Assembly (NCBI GenBank): GCA_011799875.1
Contig: CM022303.1
Coordinates: 728,210,340-728,274,339, forward strand
Length of the DNA: 64,000 bases
Direction: 5' to 3'
Source of the DNA: Thinopyrum elongatum
Taxonomy: Eukaryota; Streptophyta; Magnoliopsida; Poales; Poaceae
The notes below the pieces were generated by a model. It had not been told where the DNA came from and did no database searches. It saw only the letters and a list, made by a program, of their open reading frames with translations. This document shows, piece by piece, positions 9,343 to 21,827 of this stretch. Both the position numbers and the translations under genes were made by a program. Numbering within the stretch: the first letter of the stretch is position 1; every line of letters starts with the position of its first letter.

Positions 9343-11595
9343 GATGGAAGGTATAGTAACATTTACTATGTCCCATGTGTGTATCTCAACCTCATTCCTG
9401 GCTAGTCTTTCAGGCCATAGTAGTTCTTACATCGAGTTGCAACAGAATGCAATCGAGCGGGTATCTTTGTGATTGTCTCACAATACCCAAGAATTAGTGA
9501 TTAACATGTTTAACCATAATTCCCAAGAACTATATCTTTGACCAGCCTTCTATACATCAAAAACTTTGTATGACATTCATACATGAGCTGGATATTCCAG
9601 TCTTCTTCTGTATTGCCTTTATACTTCTAACAGTTTTAACTTTTAGTATTTCTCCTACTCTCAGAAGAAGCACCCAACTTAAGAGTGGCGTTAGCCTCGG
9701 ACTTCCTAGGCGTGAAAGTTTCACTAACACCCTTCGGACACTTCCTTTCTCTTAAGTTGTTGTTTTATTCACCTTTTATCATATGATAGGCGTTCTTCTG
9801 GATCCCTCTCTTATCAGTCTAATGCATAGTAAACTTCTTTTACTAATAGTTTGCAAACAAACATTGCTTTGGATATCTCATATCTTTTAGCCTTTGTCTG
9901 TCTCTGAAAATGATTTTCAGATTCCATGAATATCACATAACTATCCAAACTTTCGAAGTTCGGGTCTCATGGAAACAAACATATTGCACTTGACTGAAAC
10001 GGAATTCTAGCTTTTGGATCGAAGGACGAGAGTCACATGATCCATAGCATAAGCGAGAGAATACCAAAGTATGCGATAGGACAAAGTCCTTCTTGGCACT
10101 CTTGAGGATAATCCTCACATTACGTTACCAACCGTAAAGTTTTAACCAGATATTTAACAGCTATTCAATTTTAATAGGGAAGGTGGAAACGCGAGCCATT
10201 ATTCTACAACTATTATGCATATAACACTTAGACAGTGTTCACAATTAATTGCACTGAGAATTAAACAAGATAATTCTACAGTGCGCTCCCACTCAAATCA
10301 ATATCTCTCATAATTGATTGTGAGTGATTCAAGATCCGCATTTCAATTCAACGCCATTGATGGTAGCATCACTGATGATGAAAATCTCAATCGGTAGGCA
10401 AACTTGCCAATCACATCTCTATGTGACTCTTGTTCATCTTTCGATGCGTGTGTTCCGAGCTCATGACTTTCATGCCTGAACGTCAAGACAACCAAGTGAT
10501 CTCGCTGCGAGGTCTCAACTCACCCGCCTCACACATCCCTAATCGTTCGTACCCATGTTAGCATGTGATACCCCGAAAAGTTAGGTGCCGTGACGGTGCT
10601 ACACTTGGGAGAACACTAACTACTTGATATTTTTTGTGAGAGATCACCCTAATAAAAGCGACTACCGCGCAATCAAGAAGGGTGCAACATAAGGGATAAA
10701 CATCTCAGGCAATTCATAATAGCATGATATGGTATAGCCCTTTCTGACGGAGAAGTCTTGTATTCCTTCGTCTTCGGCATTCACGTCGGTGATCACCTTC
10801 GCGAAGATTGCCACCACCTTGTCGATGCAGCAGATAATATTGCTATCTCTATAGCTAATAAAATAATGCATTACACAAGGTTGACACACAGGTCATTTAA
10901 AGTGCAATCATATGGCTCCAGCCATCATGCCGAATCATGACACGCAGGTCATGTTAATCAATTTACATTATATAGTCATCTCATACATAATCAAATTATT
11001 ATGAGCACTGCTATACCACATCACATGCACATGTAAACCCTCCTGCAAAACCAAGTTAGATGCCTCTAATTGGTTCATGCAAAAAAAACTAGTTTTACGT
11101 GGCTTCTAAGGTTTCGAAACAAACCGAAGCTACCAACGTCCATCATCAAGTATGATAATTCAAGTCGCTAGATTAACAATGCGGGGTGTATGAAACACGA
11201 GATAATAAAATCTCGAGCCCCATACTGAACTTCGTCATACGCATGACCCCCGTGCAGATCATATCTGCATTGCCCTTTCGTCTGCCAAACATCCATCTTT
11301 CTTTAACTAAAGTGGAACCCAAAGAACTGTTAGCACTTCGTTGATCTGTCAATCAGCATACTCACGAGCAGCATGAAAGGATCGCGGATTGCCAGAACTT
11401 TGTGAGATTCCACAATGCTGTCAAGATCAAGACTACGCAGATTCAAGGGAAGCAACAAGAACATCGGGTAACAGATTTCATCTGCTACCCGCACAAATAA
11501 TTTTCAGTAATAGAACTCATCTACTACCTAATTATATTGTGCAACACCCATACATCTCTATGTATTCTAGATCGCAACCTGCATCTACGCATAGC

Positions 11596-11612
11596 ACGGC
11601 TCATGATGCCAC
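11596..11612 (-). other. primer binding site next to the 5' LTR
   Basis: The minus strand reads TGGCATCATGAGC right after the LTR end. It resembles TGGTATCAGAGC, complementary to initiator tRNA-Met and used by copia elements, with one substitution and one insertion. Confidence 0.6.
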
Positions 11613-13785
11613 TGTAGGGTAACGCAGCAGAAAACAAAAATTTTCCGACCTACGCACCAGCCCAGGACCACTATGGAGACTGCATACAAGGTTTGATCAT
11701 TTTCGTTACCGACTCGTAGCGCAGCGGAAGTAGAGTCGATGACGATCGGCGGTGCAGATCCCCGCAGCTAGGATTTACAACCTCCCAACCGCGAGGATGT
11801 ATACCCTCATCCGCGCCCCGGACAGCCCTCCGGGAGGCGGTCGAATAGTCCCCCGGACGGTGTCGCGGACAGCCCTTCGGGAGGACCTTCGAAACTCGGA
11901 CGGTCACTCGGACAGCCCTTCGGGAGGACTCACAGAACTCGGACCGTCACTTGGACAGCCCTTCGGGAGGCACTCACGAACAGCCCCTCGGGCACTAAGA
12001 TCGAAACTACGACCTCTCTACAGAGTTGCACACATACGGTGTCATCTATCCGGCAGGGCTTCGCCGTCCAGAACTAGTTCCCACCGGAACCTAGACAGCC
12101 TTTCGGCTCTACGAAACTATTTCGCGGGGAGGGAGAGAGAAGCCAGATCATTGCAATGGCACTTGTATGTGAGAAGGGATGGAGTTGTGGGCAGCCCACT
12201 CTCCTCTATTTATAGGAAAGCCAAGGGGTAAAATTGGCATTCACAAATACCAAAAGTACCCCCACTTTATGTCATTTACATAAAGAATAAAGCAAAAAGG
12301 AGTGCCATGTGGAGCTCCATGGAGCTCCACCCTCCATGGCTGGCCACCCCTTGGGGGGGCCCCCCTAAGGGGGCTTCCTTAGTGCCTAAGGCTTCTAGAA
12401 GCCTTTTGGGAAATTTCCCAAAAGGTGCTTTCCATAAAATTCCCAAAAAGCACTTTCACTATTCACGACGACATTTTTCAGCGTCCGTTCGAACTGAAAA
12501 TATTTATGTGGGCTTAGAACATTTCTAGTACACACTAAAATAATTTTCAACGCGTTCTGGAACAATTCCAGTTTAGTGATTTCATCTGCGAAAAGCATCT
12601 GATGCGGTTCCGGCAGCCTCGGAACATTTCCGGTTTTTCTTCCAGAAAATTCCTAGAAGTTTCCAGAATAATTCTGGCATCCTCCAAGAATTATCAGGCA
12701 TGTGCCGAAACCATTTTGACTTAATGGTATCCCCTGAAACAACTTTTCAGTTTCACCGGAACTCATCTGGTGACCTCTCTCTGCGGAACTTTTCCGCTGT
12801 ACGAAACTTTTCGGTGTCCGAAACTTTTTCGGTGATTTTCTCTCAGACTCCCTGTCTAGTATTCAGCAGATAGATGACCCTTAAGCGTGTGACCCTATAG
12901 ATTCGGTGAAGTATAGACATGACACGGAAACCCGTTCCGATCAATGATCAACATCGGAGCCGTGGACACCCATATTGACCCCTATACCCACACGAATGAA
13001 TATTCGAGTGAACCTCCAGTTGCCGTGTGCTATTCCTGTTGCTTCGCGATATGTTACAAATACCCGAGGTGAGACATGTTGGCATTCCCGTGGATCAACA
13101 ACTTGTCCACTATGCTAGTCACCTCGTTACCGGTATTGTTCTCTTTTCTCGTTACCGTGTTCCGGCATCCCCGTGATCAAATCACAAAGTGTCTGGCCAG
13201 ACGATGATGGATACCGTAACACCGAGAGGGCCCAGAGATATCTCTCCATCGTCGGAGGAGCAAATCCCAATCTTGAGCTATCAAGTTACTTGACATACTT
13301 TCCCATGAACCCGTAAGCCGCCGTAATAGCCATCCAGTTACGGATGACGTTTAACAAACCCCAAAGTTCATGAATCAAGCATGAAGAAACTCGATACTCT
13401 CATGGTCTGAGGAATTATGCAAACGTTAACCATCTCTGTGTTATTAACCATAAACTTATGACGAATGAATATCATAGCATAACATCAATCGGGTCGATTC
13501 AACACAAATGTTCTTCTAACATTGTGCCCTCAAAGCTGCTGGCATAGACATGCCCATGATTGGGAAAACATAATCATCATGCAACACTTGAGCTAGTCTT
13601 AGAGGCATGACTAGGAATACTTTTTACCGTTTATTATTCCACACGTGCACATGGGTTTTCCCCAGAGCCTTTATGGATATACGGGCTCGGGAACCACAGC
13701 AGTTATAGCATGGAACATAAACATAATTATGAGCAAGGAGATAAATAATAACATTTATTATTGCCTCTAGGGCATATCTCCTACA
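11613..13785 (-). repeat. 5' LTR of the copia element
   Basis: 2173 bp, more than 99% identical to the other LTR by eye. The minus-strand TATA box (TATTTATA on +, 12207-12214) lies about 1.57 kb from the LTR's 5' edge, a long U3 typical of this group. The last 5 bp before the host sequence are CTACA, followed by the GTGGC duplication. Confidence 0.93.
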
Positions 13786-14482
13786 GTGGCACCGGCGCGT
13801 TCTCCGACTCGCGGATCGCCGTCAGGTACCCCAGCATGCCATCCGGGTCGCCGGCCTCCGCCGCCAGGCGCCTGTACTCCGCCACCAGAGGCGGTTCTAG
13901 CTCCTGCTCCGGCTCGGGCAGAGGGGCGCGGCTAGACCCTGCCACCACAGAACGGCGATCGCCACTGCCGAGGCGGACAGAGCCGCGGCCGCCGCGGTCA
14001 CCGCCTGTGCTAGCACGGTGAGCGTGTGCGCCGAGGACCACACGGGTGGACCGCGCCTCGCCGCGGCGGAACAGCCCGTAGCCGGCGCTTGTCGGGGCGG
14101 GGAGGGTGCCGGCGACCGCCTGCGCGCGGTACGGGGCGACGACTTCCTCGAAACTGCGCCCGTCCCAAAGCTGGTGCCGCCGAGTACAGTTGTGCTTGAC
14201 GGGCGGCCGCGAGCCGGCGTAGGCGTGGAGGCGTTGCTCGCGGTCCTCAGCGAGCCGGTCCGCCCAGCCAGGGTTGTTGGGGGCGTACTGGAGCTCCTCC
14301 GGCGACAGCCGCGCGCGATAGAGGCCGACGGCGCGCACGAAAAGGTGGGTGCCGACCTCGGGCACCGGCACCCCGTCGACGCTCAGCCGCCACCCCGACG
14401 GCAGCCGCACGTCTGGCGCGGCCGGGATGGTGAAGTGGGCGAGCTCCTCCGCCTCCTCCAGCGTCAGGTTGGGGCGCGCCAT
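13786..14482 (-). pseudogene. 5' part of Triticeae unknown-function gene, interrupted after codon 232
   Basis: The minus-strand frame starts at 14482 with MARPNLTLEEAEELAHFTI and continues through PDVRLPSGWRLSVDG, LSPEELQYAPNNPGWADRL and a low-complexity basic/acidic region. It then runs into the LTR and stops one codon later (13781-13783). Arithmetic supports a single original frame: 697 nt here plus 191 nt at 3919-4109 equals 888 nt, or 295 codons and a stop. I recall similar proteins (MARP...LTLEEAEE... IPAAPDVRLP.GWRLS) as a family expanded in Triticeae genomes with no assigned function. The start is supported by a TATA box 80 bp upstream and a GC-rich leader. As arranged, the product lacks about 63 C-terminal residues. 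Confidence 0.75.
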
Positions 14483-14561
14483 CGCCGGCGAGAGAGGGAG
14501 AGGGTGGCGCGAGAGGAGCGAGGAAGGCGAGGGTGCTGCGAGCGACGGCGCCCTGGTCGGC

Positions 14562-14569
14562 TTTTATAG
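14562..14569 (-). promoter_or_regulatory. TATA box of the split gene
   Basis: The minus strand reads CTATAAAAG about 80 bp upstream of the ATG at 14482, in a strongly GC-rich region, which is a normal spacing for a plant Pol II core promoter. Confidence 0.6.
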
Positions 14570-15029
14570 CGGCCTCGGCACGGCGGGGCAGGTCGCGGCG
14601 ATTAATGGCGCCCCCGGTGCCGTGCGCAGGCGAGTGGTCGGCGTGCGCAGGTGGTCAAAGCGTGTGAATCGACGCCGCACGCAGATCTACGCGCCCAGCT
14701 ACGGCGGTCGATGCGACTCCTCGCTGCACCGCGCCCCAGCTACGGCGGTCGATGTGACTCCTCGCTGCGGCGGCGTTATGGCTTCTCCATAGTCCGCGCC
14801 GAAGTAATGAGGGCGGGGGGCGGCGGTTAGGGTTACACGCGTGGGCCGCCCCCATTTTGACAAGGCGTACATGGGCATGTACGGGCGTACAACGCATCGT
14901 ACGTCCACGCGGCCACATACGCTGCGGTACGCCGCGCGCACTGGATTTGCCATCCTGCCCTTCTTTACGAAGGGGTATCTTCTAATCTGGGCCGTTGAAG
15001 TGTTAGGGGGTTGTACCGAAGACGAAGTG
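14570..15029. other. GC-rich upstream region of the split gene
   Basis: Promoter-side DNA without a supported gene. It contains a perfect 8-bp inverted repeat CGTACATG-gg-CATGTACG (14866-14883) and a repeated GCTACGGCGGTCGATG segment (about 14698 and 14739). Open frames on both strands here reflect GC richness. Confidence 0.5.
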
Positions 15030-17170
15030 TTTCGCTAACACGCCATCTGCATTGACTTTAACCCAGCCCTCTTCTGGCTTCCTCTAGTGCTCCTGCGGTG
15101 TAGATACCCGGTGATTAGTGACCCCTTGTTGAATAGACTTCCATTCTTCAGCTAGGTGAAGAACCCGGTCACATATTTTAGATGGATTCTCAATCCGGTT
15201 GGTCTCCCTTGCAGCATTACGTGCAGCCCAGAGCTCATACCAACCTCTAATTACAATTTCTCTCTCATCATCACATGCACTGCTAAGCCACTGTAGAATC
15301 CATGCACGTACCTCCTCCATATTCTGAATATATTTCGGCAAGCCCTGCAAGGGTGCAGCCACTGCATCGCTTAGTATACGCCAGAATTCTGCAGCATGTG
15401 GGCATCTCCAGAACCTATGTATGATGCTCTCCTCTCTGCCATACGCAACAAAAAATACGCCAGACGATATTATCCGTCGCCTGTGTAGCTCCATCAGCCA
15501 GGCCCTTTCTAATTAGCCTCCACGCATGGATTTTCATCTTGTTTGGAACATTCGTCGCCCATAGCTCGAGCCAACTTTTATGATCAATATCGGGATTAGA
15601 GCACGAGGGCAGTGTTTTACTAGCTGCCTTAATTGACACTGCGAGATGATACGCCGACCGAACCGAGAACCTTCCGTCCTTTGTATAATTCCATGCTTTG
15701 AAATCTTCTCTTCCCGGTCCACCAACTACGATCTGCTGCACGTCAATAGCATCAGCTTCAGTGAGTACCTGATATAGCTTTGCCTGGTCCCATCCTGTTC
15801 CTTGGCTATTTAGGAGGTGCTCCACTTTTGTTATTCCATGCACAAACACAGCGCCCAGTGGCACCATACTGCTCGTCCTTGGGATCCAGTGATCATGGTA
15901 CACATTAATTTTTGAACCATCTCCTACCCTCCATATGAGCCCATGAGCTAGTAAGTCTCTTCCATGCATCAAACTGCGCCAAGTATACGAACATCCTTGC
16001 GGACACGATGCCGACATAATATCCATCTCTGCGAAGTAGCTCGCCTTCAGAACTCTAGCACATAATGACTCTGGGACAGTGATAATGCACCAAACCTGCT
16101 TTGCGAGTAGGGCCTGGTTAACTCAAAGTCCCTACAACCCATGCCTCCCTCTCGCTTCCTCGTGCACATCTTATCCTAGGCTATCCAATGGACTTTCTCT
16201 TCACCTTCAGCTGCACCCACCAGAATTTTGAAGAGATTGATTTCAGGTTCCCGCACATTTTCTTGAAGAGTTGAAAACAGCTCATTGCAAATGTAGGAGT
16301 TGCTTGCAACCCCGACTTTACAAGAACCTCTCTAGCAGCTTTAGACAATCATTGTCCTTTCCATCCAGTCACCTTAGACCTCGATGCTTCCTGCACATGT
16401 TTGAAACTACCAGCTTTCGATCTTCCCGCCATAGTGGGTAGTCCCAAGTATCGCTCATTCAGTGCCTCCGACTGGATACCAACCACCTCCTTGAGCTCCT
16501 CCTTGCTTTCTTCCAAGCACCCCTTCCCAAATAAAATGGATGACTTCTGCATGTTCACCTTTCTGGCCTGAAGCATCTTCATACACCTGTAAAATTTGTG
16601 GTAGCCGAGTCATATTATTTGTAGATGCCTCTAGGAATACTATATTGTCATCAGCAAAGAGAAAATGGGTCACATTGGGGCCAGTGCGCCCAAAGGACAC
16701 TCCCATTAATTCAGTTTCCTGCTTAGCTTGCTTTAGCAGCGCCGAAAACCCCTCTACACGAAACAGAAACAAATATGGAGATAGAGGGTCCCCTTGGTGT
16801 AGACCCCTAGGGGGGAGAAAACCATCGGAGGTACCACCATTGAGCTTAACCGTGAATCTTGTAGACATAACACATCTCATAATCATGTCTGTCCATGTAT
16901 GAGAGAAACCAAAACGAGCCATCATGTTTTCCAAAAAAAGACCACTCCACTCTGTCATAAGCCTTCATCGTCATATCTAACTTAACTGCACAAAGTGGCT
17001 TCTTCCTCTTCCTCTTCCTTATAGCATGAACGCACTCATGTGCCACTAGCACATTGTCAGTAATCAATCTCCCTGGTACAAACGCACTTTGTTCCTCCGA
17101 AATAATGATAGGGAGCACACATTTTAGCCTGTTAGCAAGAACCTTAGCTGCAATTTTGTACAACAGTTAC
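15030..17170 (-). mobile_element. LINE (L1-type non-LTR retrotransposon) fragment, truncated and frameshifted
   Basis: Read on the minus strand from 17163, the product keeps reverse transcriptase blocks: [34 protein letters not shown] (with a two-residue disruption before it), GLHQGDPLSPYLF and the catalytic FADD (FADDNIVF) at about 16650. It continues into a zinc-finger RT-associated region (15415-16026; WRVGDGSKINVYHDHWIP, NVPNKMKIHAWRL). It ends with a domain (15084-15494) leading into an RNase H start, GWVKVNADG (about 15045-15070). At least three frameshifts and missing ends (no endonuclease on the 5' side, no poly-A on the 3' side) make it inactive. Confidence 0.88.
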
Positions 17171-18838
17171 ATAGACTGATGGGTTTAAACTGTGAAAGTG
17201 AGTCCGGGGATTTTGTAGGTGTAGAATATACAGGAATCCAATTCGACTTTGGGAGGATATGCTCCTGCCCATCAAAAATGTTTTTTATAAATGTTAAAAA
17301 ATGTATAAAAGTTATATGTGTTTACTGTCACACCTAAATGCTACCTACAAATTTTTAGTGGAAAAGTTTAAGATGACCAATGTGAAAAACAAATCGAATG
17401 TCAAACGTTACTCTTAATTTTATTTTTCACCGACAAACTGCTATCCCATCCCATTTTCCATGAAAATTGTCAAGCATGCCTGTTAGACTAACATGAACAT
17501 CCACAAAAAAAATTAATTTTTTTGAAATTTATTTACTATTTGTTTTGAATTTATTCTTCATCCGGGAGCATATGCGCCCAGAGCCAAAACGACCCTCTTA
17601 ATGCTGGCCTTATTTTATACATGGTGACATGACACGTAATTCACTTTCTGTCGGTATCGAATGCACTCATAACATGTAATTCACTTTGGTTTTGTGAAGC
17701 ATCTAGATGCTTTCGATTTGTTTTGTGAAGCTTTTGACCAGATTTTTATTTGTTTTTCTGTCGGGTTTTTTCTTGACTTTATTTTTTTCTCTTCTTTTTT
17801 AAAAAATCATGAGTGTCTTTTCCAAATTCACGAACTTTTTTATTTCGGAAGAATTTTGGAATTGCAGACTTTTTCAAATTTTTTGAAATACTTCTGAGTT
17901 CATAATTATTTTCAATACATGTTTTTTCTTCAAATTTATGAACTTTGAAATTTGGAATTCATGTACTTTTCCAAATTTGGGATTTTTCTGATTTTGCTAA
18001 TCTTTCTTCAAATTCATGAATTGTTAATTGACAAACGTTTTTGGAGTTTGTGAACTTTTCAAGTTCATGAACCTTTTTTCAATTCCATGAATATTTTCAA
18101 ATTCATGAACTTTTTCCAAAATAGAAAATATCGGTTTTTTACTTGGATAGAAGACAGCCCTGCAACAAAATATAAGCAGAAAAAACTGGCTGATCGAGTG
18201 TGGCAGAGCGAACGATCGGTTATTACTGGGCGGGCCCATGCAACAGTGTGTTAGTGCTGCCTGAAGCGCTGTAGAGCAGGTGCCGCCTATTGTGAGGCGC
18301 ATGGCTGTCACGTCTACAAGGTGGTTGTGGTAGGCCAACTCAATAGGAATTGGCTTGTCCGTCTGACATCACTAGAATTTCATTTTTTTACTTCTATTTG
18401 AATTTTAAATAAAATGAATACATTTCAAAACTTCAGTTACTTAAGAAATTTAAAAATACAAACTTGAATTTTTTTAACATAGTATAATAAAATAAGTTGA
18501 TAACATTTTATAAAAAATGGTTGTGAAAAAATATTCGGGTGTTTCGACAAAATGTAAGCGATTTTAAAAAAAAAATTATACATTGCAAAAAATAGCTTTC
18601 ATAATGTCATAAAAATGGTTTCGTGCCAAAGTGTAAGTAACATTTGATGGAAATGTTCCTGCGTTTGAAAAAAATATTTATGACATGTTTTAAAAGATTT
18701 ATCTAAAAAATTAAAAAATGTTCACGTAGGTTAAAAAAATGCTTAGTTCAATTAAAAGATTGTATCTTGGCATTTTTAGAAATATTCACGTGTTTCCAAA
18801 ATATATCCGTCAAAACTTGAAAAATGTTTATGCAATGT
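17171..18838. other. AT-rich repetitive intergenic DNA
   Basis: Dominated by imperfect repeats of AAATTCATGAACTTTTTCCAAA-like motifs (about 17800-18120) and long A/T tracts. No gene is supported. From 17406 onward the sequence is repeated at 51845. Confidence 0.6.
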
Positions 18839-18839
18839 A

Positions 18840-19095
18840 CTCCCTCCTTCCCAAAATATAAGGCGCGTTTGACTTTGCACGGTCTTTGATGTATGACTTT
18901 GACCATAAATATGTATCAAAATACAGGAATTGAACATGTATCAATAGTATCATCGTATTTGTCTTGCAAAACAATTCTATTTCATTTGTGTTTATAATAA
19001 TTTTATAGGCATATAGTAGGTGAAAATCATGGTCAAGGTTGTGCGATGAAGACCAAAAAAGTTAATGCGCGCCTTATATTTTTGGAAGTAGGGAG
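18840..19095. mobile_element. Stowaway-type MITE
   Basis: Terminal inverted repeats start CTCCCTCCTTCCCAAAATAT at the left; the right end is the near-complement, ending TTTTTGGAAGTAGGGAG. The TSD is TA on both sides (18838-18839 and 19096-19097). The 256-bp length and the CTCCCTCC end are typical of Triticeae Stowaway elements. The second copy is at 53260-53506. Confidence 0.85.
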
Positions 19096-19295
19096 TATCA
19101 AAATGTTCGTGCAGTTTAATAAAAATGTTCATTGCCATTTAAAAAAATGTACAATGTGTATATGGAAATATGTTGTCACTTATTCAAAAAACATTTCAGA
19201 ACATGGATTTTTTGAAATGTACATAACGTATGTTTGAAAAATGTCCAACATGTATCAAAAAATAGCTTAATGTGTGCTCTAAAAATGTATATTTT

Positions 19296-20565
19296 GTACT
19301 GAGAAAAGATAGACATGTGTTCAATAGAAAGAAAACTGACAAAATCCAACACAGAAACAAAAAGATAGCGAATAAAACCAAAAATGAAACAAAAAAAAGA
19401 AAACCCAAAGTAAGAAAAGTGAAGAAAGAAAAAAAAATCAATGAGAAAAATAGAGAAAACAAAAGTAAAAAATGAAAACCAAACCATTGAAAAACCATAG
19501 ATGGAGAAAATAAAAGAAAACACAAAAGAAAAAAAACCGAAGATAACCAGTCGACCGAACCTAGCAACCACATCACTAAACAATTTTCTAACCTGCCGCT
19601 AGTGGTCGCCCGTAGGCGATTTCCTATTAGAAATCGATACAGGAAACACACATAGGTGTCACGCTATAGAAGTGCTCTCAACGCAGCAACCCGCTCGCCT
19701 CTACATATTTTCGTACTGAGAAAAGGTAGACATGTGTTCAATAGAAAGAGAAGTGACAAAATCTGACACAGAAACAAAAAGATAGTGAAGAAAACCACAA
19801 AAGAAACAAAAAAACAAAGAAAACCCAAAGTAAAGAAAGTGAAGAAAGAAAAAAACCAATGAGAAAATAGAGAAAACAAAAATAAAAAATGGAAAATGAA
19901 AACCGAACCAATGAAAAACCACAGATGGAGAATATAAAATAAAATACAAAAGGAAAAAACCGAAGATAACCAGTCGACCGAACCTAGCAACCACATCACT
20001 AAACAATTTTCTAACCAGCCGCTAGTGGTCGCCCGTAGGCGATTTCCTAATAGAAATCGATACAGGCAACACACATAGGTGTCGCGCTGTAGAAGTGCTC
20101 TCAACGCAGCAACCCGCTCGCCTCTACATATTTTTGTACTGAGGAAAGGTAGACATGTGTTCAATAGAAAGAAAACTGATAAAATCCGACACAGAAACAA
20201 AAAGATAGCGAAGAAAACCAGAAAAGAAACAAAAAAAAGAAAAACCAAAGTAAAAAAAGTGAAGAAAGAAAAAAAATCAATGAGAAAAATAGAGAAAACA
20301 AAAGTAAAAAAATGAAAAATGAAAACCAAACCAATGAAAAACCACAGATGGAGAAAATAAAAGAAATTACAAAAGAAAAAAAAAGCAAAGATAACCAGTC
20401 GACCGAATCTAGCAACCTCATCACTAAACAATTTTCTAACCGGTCGCTAGTGGTCGCCTATAGGCGATTTCCTATTAGAAATCGATACAGGCAACACACA
20501 TAGGTGTCGCGCTGTAGAAGTGTACTCAACGCAGCGAGTAATGGGCCGCACCACTACATATTTTT
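19296..20565. repeat. three tandem copies of a ~420-bp A-rich unit
   Basis: Units begin at GTACTGAG(A/G)AAAG near 19296, 19713 and 20136, with 417 and 423 bp between repeats. Each has an A-rich half and a conserved half containing CAGTCGACCGAA, a GCTAGTGGTCGCC block and GATTTCCTA-TAGAAATCGAT. Long minus-strand frames rich in Phe/Leu/Ser are artefacts of the A-rich tract. The duplicate is at 53708-54960. Confidence 0.85.
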
Positions 20566-21290
20566 GTTCTTTTTTTTTTCAGTGTGAAGCTTTTTTTTTT
20601 GTTTTTTGCTTTCCTACTTTAATTATGTTTATATTTCCACATCACTAAAAAATGTTTGGAAAAATTACTTTGTTTAGATTTTTAAAATGGTTCATCGCAT
20701 ATTATAGTATTGTTCGGAGAATGTAATTTTTTTTTGTTCTCACGGTTTTAAAAATTGTTCATACATTTAAAAAAAAATGTTCTAAAATATTTGTTTGTGC
20801 AATGTAAAAAAATGTCCGTGATATTTAAAAATGTTCACATGTTTAAAAACATGTTCATGATGTTTTGATAGAAAATGTTCATCGTGTACTGTAAAATGTT
20901 CAACGTGCGTCAAGAAAATGTTTGCATGTATACAAAAAAAAGAACAACATGTATTCAAGAATATGTTCATCATCTATTTTTGTAATGTTCAGTGTGTATT
21001 CGAAAAATATTCTAACATGTATATGAAAAAAATGTTCATCAGGTATTTGAAAAATACTCAACGTATATAAAAAAAGGTCACCGTGTACAACACAAGGTCA
21101 ACATGTGTTTGCTTCCCAATACCAATAGAAGGTTCCATGAACCGGTGCAAAACCTTTGCAACACCGCTCGTGTAAGTGTTAATTGGGACGGCTGCTCCTA
21201 CTAATCGCCTATTGCAAAACGGAACTCGTTTACACAGCAGGTAAGATATACCTCTAGCGTTGAGAGATGGCCTTGTTTCTTAAAGCACAT
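20566..21290. other. AT-rich DNA with repeated AAAATGTTCA/ACATGTAT motifs
   Basis: Degenerate short motif repeats (AAAATGTTCA, CATGTATTCAA) with no gene. The pattern is common in Triticeae transposon-derived spacers. Repeated at about 54961-55660. Confidence 0.55.
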
Positions 21291-21539
21291 CCAAGAGAAT
21301 GAGCAAATCTTGGTCCATTTGTTCGCGGGTGTGTTCAACTATGTCCACAGATACCAGAGCGAGCCCTATTTGTCCACCTCTACAACTTTTCATCTCATAT
21401 TTTTTCCTTTTTACTATTTCCCTCAAATTTCATCACAGTTCAACAATAAATATTAAACACAACCATTTTTGAACATAAATATTCAACAATTAGCAAGTCA
21501 AACAACTCAACAATTCAAACATGATCCGCAGTAAATAGT

Positions 21540-21827
21540 TCAACAGTCCATTCTGAACAGATAAAACAAACAAATCAAAGGTTTTCTTGTGCACGTTGAG
21601 AATGTTCTGCCTCCCCATAATTCACTCATTGATATTGACATCCATGAGGCTAGTGTAGCCAACATGATTCTCGACTCCTCGGTGATCCTTGCTCTGCATC
21701 TCCCAATCCCAATGTTATCTATCGCCTTCGTCTTCTTGAGCTCCATATGCTCCCTCACATTCACCTTCTCAAACTCCTTCCTCTTCCTCTCACCTCTTCC
21801 TCTCACCATCTCCTCCTCGAACTCCAT
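21540..21827 (-). pseudogene. Harbinger ORF1-like (NAM/Myb-associated C-terminal) fragment
   Basis: A 95-codon frame with a charged, probably coiled-coil start (EEEMVRGRGERKRKEFEKV, then EHMELKKTKAIDNIG). This resembles the C-terminal region of the Myb/SANT-like ORF1 proteins that accompany plant Harbinger transposases. The end (from about residue 60) loses that similarity, so it is probably frameshifted. No DNA-binding domain is present. Confidence 0.5.

Larger units (their letters stand above)
4115..13785 (-). mobile_element. copia LTR retrotransposon (BARE/Angela-like), non-coding interior
   Basis: Two near-identical LTRs (4115-6288 and 11613-13785) bounded by TGTAGG...CCTACA enclose a 5.3-kb interior. 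The target duplication GTGGC lies at 4110-4114 and 13786-13790. Read on the minus strand, the LTR starts GGAGATATGCCCTAGAGGCA after TGTA, as in BARE/WIS/Angela copia elements. A polypurine tract and a PBS resembling initiator tRNA-Met lie at the proper ends, so the element is inserted in minus orientation. The interior keeps scattered pol-like similarity (about 7100-7450 on the minus strand) but no frame over about 80 codons. By eye the LTRs differ by about seven substitutions and one homopolymer indel, implying a recent insertion, so this copy was probably mobilised in trans. Confidence 0.92.

Noticed and set aside
19176..20431. Long minus-strand frames rich in Phe, Leu and Ser (to 255 codons)
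   Set aside because: They are the complement of A-rich tracts in the 420-bp repeats and break at every indel in the second copy; not membrane proteins.
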